Part shown: positions 9,001 to 11,761 of the stretch, one piece after another
Layout: each line of letters opens with the position of its first letter
How positions within the stretch are numbered: position 1 is the first letter of the stretch
Notes under the pieces: model-generated
The model's database searches: none
The model's input: only the letters and a program-made list of their open reading frames with translations
What the model was told of the DNA's origin: nothing
From: a bacterium
GTDB lineage: Bacteria > Electryoneota > RPQS01
Length of the DNA stretch: 11,761 nucleotides
Direction of reading: 5' to 3'
Assembly (NCBI GenBank): GCA_018814465.1
Contig: JAHIZR010000115.1
Coordinates: 1-11,761, forward strand
Position numbers and translations under genes: made by a program

Positions 9001-9163
9001 TGATCTTTTAGGGCGAACTGTGGAAACGCTAATAGAAAAGCAACTCCCGGCGGGGAACTATCATACTTTGTGGAACGCGCAAGCGCTGCCGTCGGGCGTG
9101 TATTTTTACCGATTGACCTCCGGCGAATTCACGGATGTAAAAAAGACAGTGCTCATTAAGTAG
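6038..9163 (+). CDS. secreted 16-unit W-D-R repeat protein with T9SS tail
   Basis: This 1041-residue protein has no specific function I can name. A signal peptide (hydrophobic 8-24, cleavage ALA-Q after residue 25) is followed by DPRLWNAEGI and an array of about 57-residue units. Each unit ends one strand in a V.W.D.R core, then has a YAQ or AAR strand, a D..G turn and an LW...G turn. Core aromatics are at 63, 116, 182, 234, 292, 352, 414, 474, 531, 592, 646, 700, 751, 806, 861 and 919. DGNGG or similar loops often precede the core. Regular beta units of this size suggest beta-propeller blades; that is inference. Residues 954-1041 form a T9SS sorting domain (ALHQNYPNPFNPST, VVYDLLGRTVETL, LPSGVYFYRL), so the protein should reach the outer surface. 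The start is ATG with a weak CGGG upstream, fixed by the signal peptide. It lies after a strong terminator, so it needs its own promoter. The next gene is its paralogue. Confidence 0.85.
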   Translation: MNLNYHSLASLVLLTILLSSLSALAQEDPRLWNAEGIAVRQGTYLQWQRATAVNDQGQTCVVWADTRSGLRSVYAQMIDTDGSLLWETGGLQIASADWNLFNPAVTAVSDGWVFAWLADGLWTGEGIYSAQRLYAQKANWNGVNQWPEGGVELLYDPDYYICEDDYGLHLVHDGNGGALLTWLDGWGNYDIFAARILANGSLDWGGVLAVTTIQGSQIPETVVSDGSGNMIIAWADDRDLSNRNIYAAKVMANGTLPWGEGVNGVPICTAANRQLKPRLCPDFTSGGAYCIWIDENQTYDRVLYAQRINGAGASLWQLNGILIGGTLGDSYASVGIKASVADDIQDGFVCCWNDVRENGIVSEVYAQKVNPDGSMLWGENGTLVCGDAGPAGTGNTRDGSRIISDLAGGAIINWNDTRNSNGNTCQYDLYAARLNSGGLQLWGDCGVLIADGLDAQQDAALTLSGAASIVDALYVDEASSGSQDLKHQRIALADGTLLLETADILLADLDGSISGYPKTIEIADDRAAIVWEDWHGGTYGTALYYQIVNADGEFELPVQGSQLVPDNDGYEHYDQSDVTLTSDGNGGFYAVFVDLRTGVRVVRLVKVNQQGEITCDPAGVIVSQAITDQQDAVVCPDGNGGCYVAWSENDLGFTLDVYLQHFDENCQATWFDPVQLTSDGTVDDVVEGLAQSSDCCILVWETGITTQYDIHAARVCPGGTVDWNRTVCDAPRRQDNNCLIEDGSEGVFVSWFDNRLLGHSAIYVQHIDSEGNDIWEYNGMRVILSDEPVNRPIQAFSEQNGLYVIWEDFRNGSNLDLYAQRIDDEGNLLWDEAGLLLCGESGDQQTASIAINESGGVFAAWTDGRGFWDDIYGTNLLPNGQPSDEWWEEGSGGVICEIAEHQTMPVLAPLSADQTLLAWVDWRSTEREPVMDLYMQSINIGIISKAETQPEIVPSAFALHQNYPNPFNPSTTIAFTLPQAGQTSLVVYDLLGRTVETLIEKQLPAGNYHTLWNAQALPSGVYFYRLTSGEFTDVKKTVLIK
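6185..8857 (+). repeat. array of 16 protein repeats, about 57 residues each
   Basis: Sixteen units occupy residues 50-940. Clear cores include VVWADTR (61-67), IAWADDR, CWNDVR, NWNDTR, SWFDNR, IWEDFR, AWTDGR and AWVDWR. Core-to-core distances range from 51 to 66 residues. Units 8 (LYVDEA) and 10 (VFVDLR) lack the tryptophan. The DNA of the units has diverged, so this is an old protein-level repeat and not a recent DNA tandem repeat. Confidence 0.8.
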
Positions 9164-9203
9164 ATTATTACTTTCTGAATAGTCTCGGTCCCATACTATC
9201 AAT

Positions 9204-9210
9204 AAAGGTG
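9204..9210 (+). promoter_or_regulatory. ribosome binding site of the second repeat gene
   Basis: AAAGGTG ends five bases before the ATG at 9216. It is a better Shine-Dalgarno match than the corresponding site (ACGGGTA) of the paralogue upstream, and it supports the chosen start together with the signal peptide. Confidence 0.6.
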
Positions 9211-9215
9211 CTATC

Positions 9216-11761
9216 ATGAATCACAGCTATCGATTTCCTGCAAGCTTTGCTCTTCTGTTGATTCTAATATTCAGTATAGCGGTTTACGCACAAGGAGATC
9301 CGCGCTTATGGGATGCGGAAGGGATTCCTTTGCGTCTCGGAGATCATTTGGAATGGCTGGGCTCGTCCGCGGTCAATGAATACGGCCAGACCTGCGTAAC
9401 CTGGTGCGACGCACGCGAAGGCTACTGGGATGTTTATGCCCAAGTCATCGCACCGAACGGCAGCATGCTCTGGACTAACCGCGGAGTCGTTGTCAATAAC
9501 TCAATCTGGCGGCAGGAAGATCCCGCCGTCATTGCGGTCAACGGAGGCTGGATTATCGCCTGGTTAGATTGGCGGTACGGAGACCGTTTCCACTACACTC
9601 CGGCAATACCCCAGTGCGCGGTATTCGCCCAAAAACTATCCATGTCCGGTGAAAGACTGTGGGCCGATGAGGGAGTTGAGGTTCATCTGGCCGATGACTG
9701 GTATGTCCGCGACGTTTCCTTGCGACTGAGTGCTGATCAAGGCGGCGGCGCGATTATCGGATGGCGTGAGTATATACCGGCTGAGGGCTACAGTTTTAAT
9801 ACGCAACGTATCAATGGCGCGGGAACACTGCTTTGGGCTGAACCAGTCACCGTCACGACTGAATTGAACTGGAACTCCGATGTGCAAACGGAACGAGACG
9901 AGGCCGGGAATATGCTGGCGGTGTGGTTAGCCAGAGTGGATTCTGCCACAACAGGTGTTTTCGCCGCAAAAGTTACCCCTTCCGGCGTGCTGCCGTGGGG
10001 CGAAGGAGTCAACGGCATCCGACTTGGATCAGTACCGGGAAATTGCTTAAGCTTTGACATATGCCGGGATGAAACCACCGACGGCTTCTACCTTGTCTGG
10101 TGCGACCGGGGGACGGGATACGTTGATTATGCCTTTTCCGCCCAGCGCTTCGATGTCAATGGTATTCCTCAATGGGGAGACGCCGGAGTCCTGTTATTCG
10201 AACCGGATGATGAACTCTATGATCTGATCATTACGCCAAACTATTCCGGAGAAGAACAAGACGGCTTCCTGCTGTCCGGTCGCAAATCGGTGCCCTCCAC
10301 GAGTCTCTTAGTCGTTCAAAAGGTTGACGCAAGCGGAACGCGGTTATGGGGGGAGGAGGGAATCGAGGTGGCTGAAATGTACTCCTATAGTTCATGGGAT
10401 CAGCCTAAAATCCAGACTGATTTTTCCGGCGGCTGTATCGCGGTCTGGAGCCACAATGTCTATGATTCGGATGACGGTGAGCAGGGCTATTATCTGCGGG
10501 CCGCGAGAATAAGCGACTCCGGCGTTCCGCTCTGGGGAGAGGGCGGAGTAACCATACATAGTCATGATCTGGGCTGGCTGTTTATGGGTATACCGTCTTA
10601 TGTGCGGAATTCCGATTATGTGCGCGCTTTCTATCAGGAACTCGATTATCTGGGCTATAAATCCATTTCCTTCGCTGATGGAAGCGCAATAACCGAATCT
10701 GCCGCACAAATTCTGCCGACAATCCATGGAGAAGGCAGTAATCCAAGCTTAATCGACTTGGAGAATTCAAGAATTGCTGTTCTGTGGTCGGACGAACGCA
10801 ACGGCAACAGGCTTGTCTACTTTCAGGTTATCGACACCCTTGGCACTCCGCTGCTTGAGCCAAACGGCATACGGCTGGATCCGGATAACGATGCGCTGCC
10901 TCTTTCATGGTATTCAGGTATTCACACGTGCGGCGACGGGAATGGCGGATTTTTTGCTTCTGCGACTGTCCGAAACGGCAGTATCCATCCTATCATCCTG
11001 TACCATGTTGAATTTGATGAAACGATGGAACACAGCATTTCACGATTTATGGTAACGGACAGCGCCCGAGGCTACGACGATTATTTCTATCTTACGCCTG
11101 ACGGCAGCGGCGGATGTTTTGTGGCCTGGGGTCGCTATACGCCTGATTTTGAGACAGAAATGGTAATGCAGCGTTTTAATGATGCGTGTGAACCGCTCTG
11201 GCCGGATCCCATGACATTAACCCCCAGTTCTCAACTATTGAAACTGGAGCAAACTTCCGACGGCTGCTGCATCGCTGTTTATAAATCAGAACGGGAAGAC
11301 ATCTGGGATGTGACCGCCATGAAAATCGATCAATCCGGAACGATTCTTTGGTCGATGGAATTGATCGACAATTCTTCCTATCATCCAGCGATTTCCTGTC
11401 AATCCGACGGCAACGGCGGACTATATTTCTGCTATGATAATTCCAACCTGATCGAGAATCCCGGAATCTACTTGCAGCATGCCGATGTTAACGGAAATCC
11501 GCAGTGGCCTGAGCACGGTATCCATGTTGATAACGACAACGGATGGGATCCCCATTTGCTCTTCGACGAACAATACGGACTATATGTCGTTTGGAAGGAC
11601 GGCTTCGGAATGCGCGCGCAGCGAATAGACCTGAATGGAACCATGCACTGGGCTGAGGAAGGACTTCAACTCGCGAGCGACTATTATGCTGAAATTGAAG
11701 ATCTGACCATCAATGCTGAAGGCGGTCTTTTCTGCCTTTGGACCCAATATGACGTATATAA
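9216..11761 (+). CDS. second secreted W-D-R repeat protein, paralogue of the upstream gene, cut by window end
   Basis: The frame is open from the ATG to the window end, giving 848 residues and two extra bases with no stop. It starts with a signal peptide (MNHSYRFPAS, hydrophobic 11-22, cleavage VYA-Q after residue 25). It then matches its upstream neighbour closely: DPRLWDAEGI against DPRLWNAEGI, GQTCV.W.D.R at the same position, and core tryptophans at 63 and 116 in both. Fifteen repeat units are visible. Landmark cores are W295, W411, W524, W638, W793 and W842, against 292, 414, 531, 646, 806 and 861 in the neighbour. A Cys-Cys pair before unit 12 is at 684-685 here and 695-696 there. By that alignment the missing end should hold one more unit and a T9SS tail, roughly 180 residues. 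The molecular function is unknown; a surface propeller-like role is inferred. It lies 52 bases after the neighbour with no terminator between, so the two are probably in one operon. Confidence 0.85.
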   Translation, partial: MNHSYRFPASFALLLILIFSIAVYAQGDPRLWDAEGIPLRLGDHLEWLGSSAVNEYGQTCVTWCDAREGYWDVYAQVIAPNGSMLWTNRGVVVNNSIWRQEDPAVIAVNGGWIIAWLDWRYGDRFHYTPAIPQCAVFAQKLSMSGERLWADEGVEVHLADDWYVRDVSLRLSADQGGGAIIGWREYIPAEGYSFNTQRINGAGTLLWAEPVTVTTELNWNSDVQTERDEAGNMLAVWLARVDSATTGVFAAKVTPSGVLPWGEGVNGIRLGSVPGNCLSFDICRDETTDGFYLVWCDRGTGYVDYAFSAQRFDVNGIPQWGDAGVLLFEPDDELYDLIITPNYSGEEQDGFLLSGRKSVPSTSLLVVQKVDASGTRLWGEEGIEVAEMYSYSSWDQPKIQTDFSGGCIAVWSHNVYDSDDGEQGYYLRAARISDSGVPLWGEGGVTIHSHDLGWLFMGIPSYVRNSDYVRAFYQELDYLGYKSISFADGSAITESAAQILPTIHGEGSNPSLIDLENSRIAVLWSDERNGNRLVYFQVIDTLGTPLLEPNGIRLDPDNDALPLSWYSGIHTCGDGNGGFFASATVRNGSIHPIILYHVEFDETMEHSISRFMVTDSARGYDDYFYLTPDGSGGCFVAWGRYTPDFETEMVMQRFNDACEPLWPDPMTLTPSSQLLKLEQTSDGCCIAVYKSEREDIWDVTAMKIDQSGTILWSMELIDNSSYHPAISCQSDGNGGLYFCYDNSNLIENPGIYLQHADVNGNPQWPEHGIHVDNDNGWDPHLLFDEQYGLYVVWKDGFGMRAQRIDLNGTMHWAEEGLQLASDYYAEIEDLTINAEGGLFCLWTQYDVY
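9363..11761 (+). repeat. array of at least 15 protein repeats in the second paralogue
   Basis: Units run from residue 50 to the window end. Good cores are VTWCDAR, IAWLDWR, LVWCDRG, AVWSHN, VLWSDER, VAWGRY, VVWKDG and CLWTQY. Several units are more degenerate than in the upstream paralogue (unit 6 LLSGRK, unit 10 FFASAT), with the D and R of the core often lost. Confidence 0.75.

Overview
The window looks like chromosomal DNA of a Gram-negative bacterium of the FCB group, meaning the Bacteroidetes relatives and candidate phyla such as KSB1, Zixibacteria or Calditrichaeota. The main clue is that both secreted proteins whose C-terminus lies in the window end in a type IX secretion system (T9SS) sorting domain of the form NPFNP...YD.LGR...L.AG.....N...LPSG.YF.RL. 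I cannot place it more precisely by eye. All recognisable genes are on the + strand.

Positions 1-2051 hold hslV and hslU, the two subunits of the cytoplasmic ATP-dependent HslVU (ClpQY) protease. Both look intact. HslV carries a seven-residue propeptide, and hslU seems to start at TTG after a 108-base gap.

Positions 2052-9163 change from housekeeping to cell-surface genes. The first is a 1220-residue secreted protein of the gingipain (C25) peptidase family, with two CARDB-like domains, a nidogen-like module and a T9SS tail. Its expected catalytic histidine is a tyrosine (Y428), while the nucleophile cysteine is kept (C461). A perfect 12-bp hairpin with a T-run ends this unit at 5954-5987.

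The next gene (6038-9163) and the last one (9216 to the window end, cut off) are tandem paralogues. Each encodes a signal peptide followed by an array of about 57-residue repeats built around a V.W.D.R core. The first has 16 units and a T9SS tail. The second shows 15 units before the window ends and follows the first unit for unit. Only 52 bases and no terminator separate them, so they are probably co-transcribed.

The likely picture is a housekeeping protease operon followed by a set of exported, outer-surface proteins: a possible pseudoprotease and two large propeller-like repeat proteins. A working link between the last three is inference from neighbourhood and shared secretion signals. No RNA genes, CRISPR arrays, insertion sequences or phage genes were seen.
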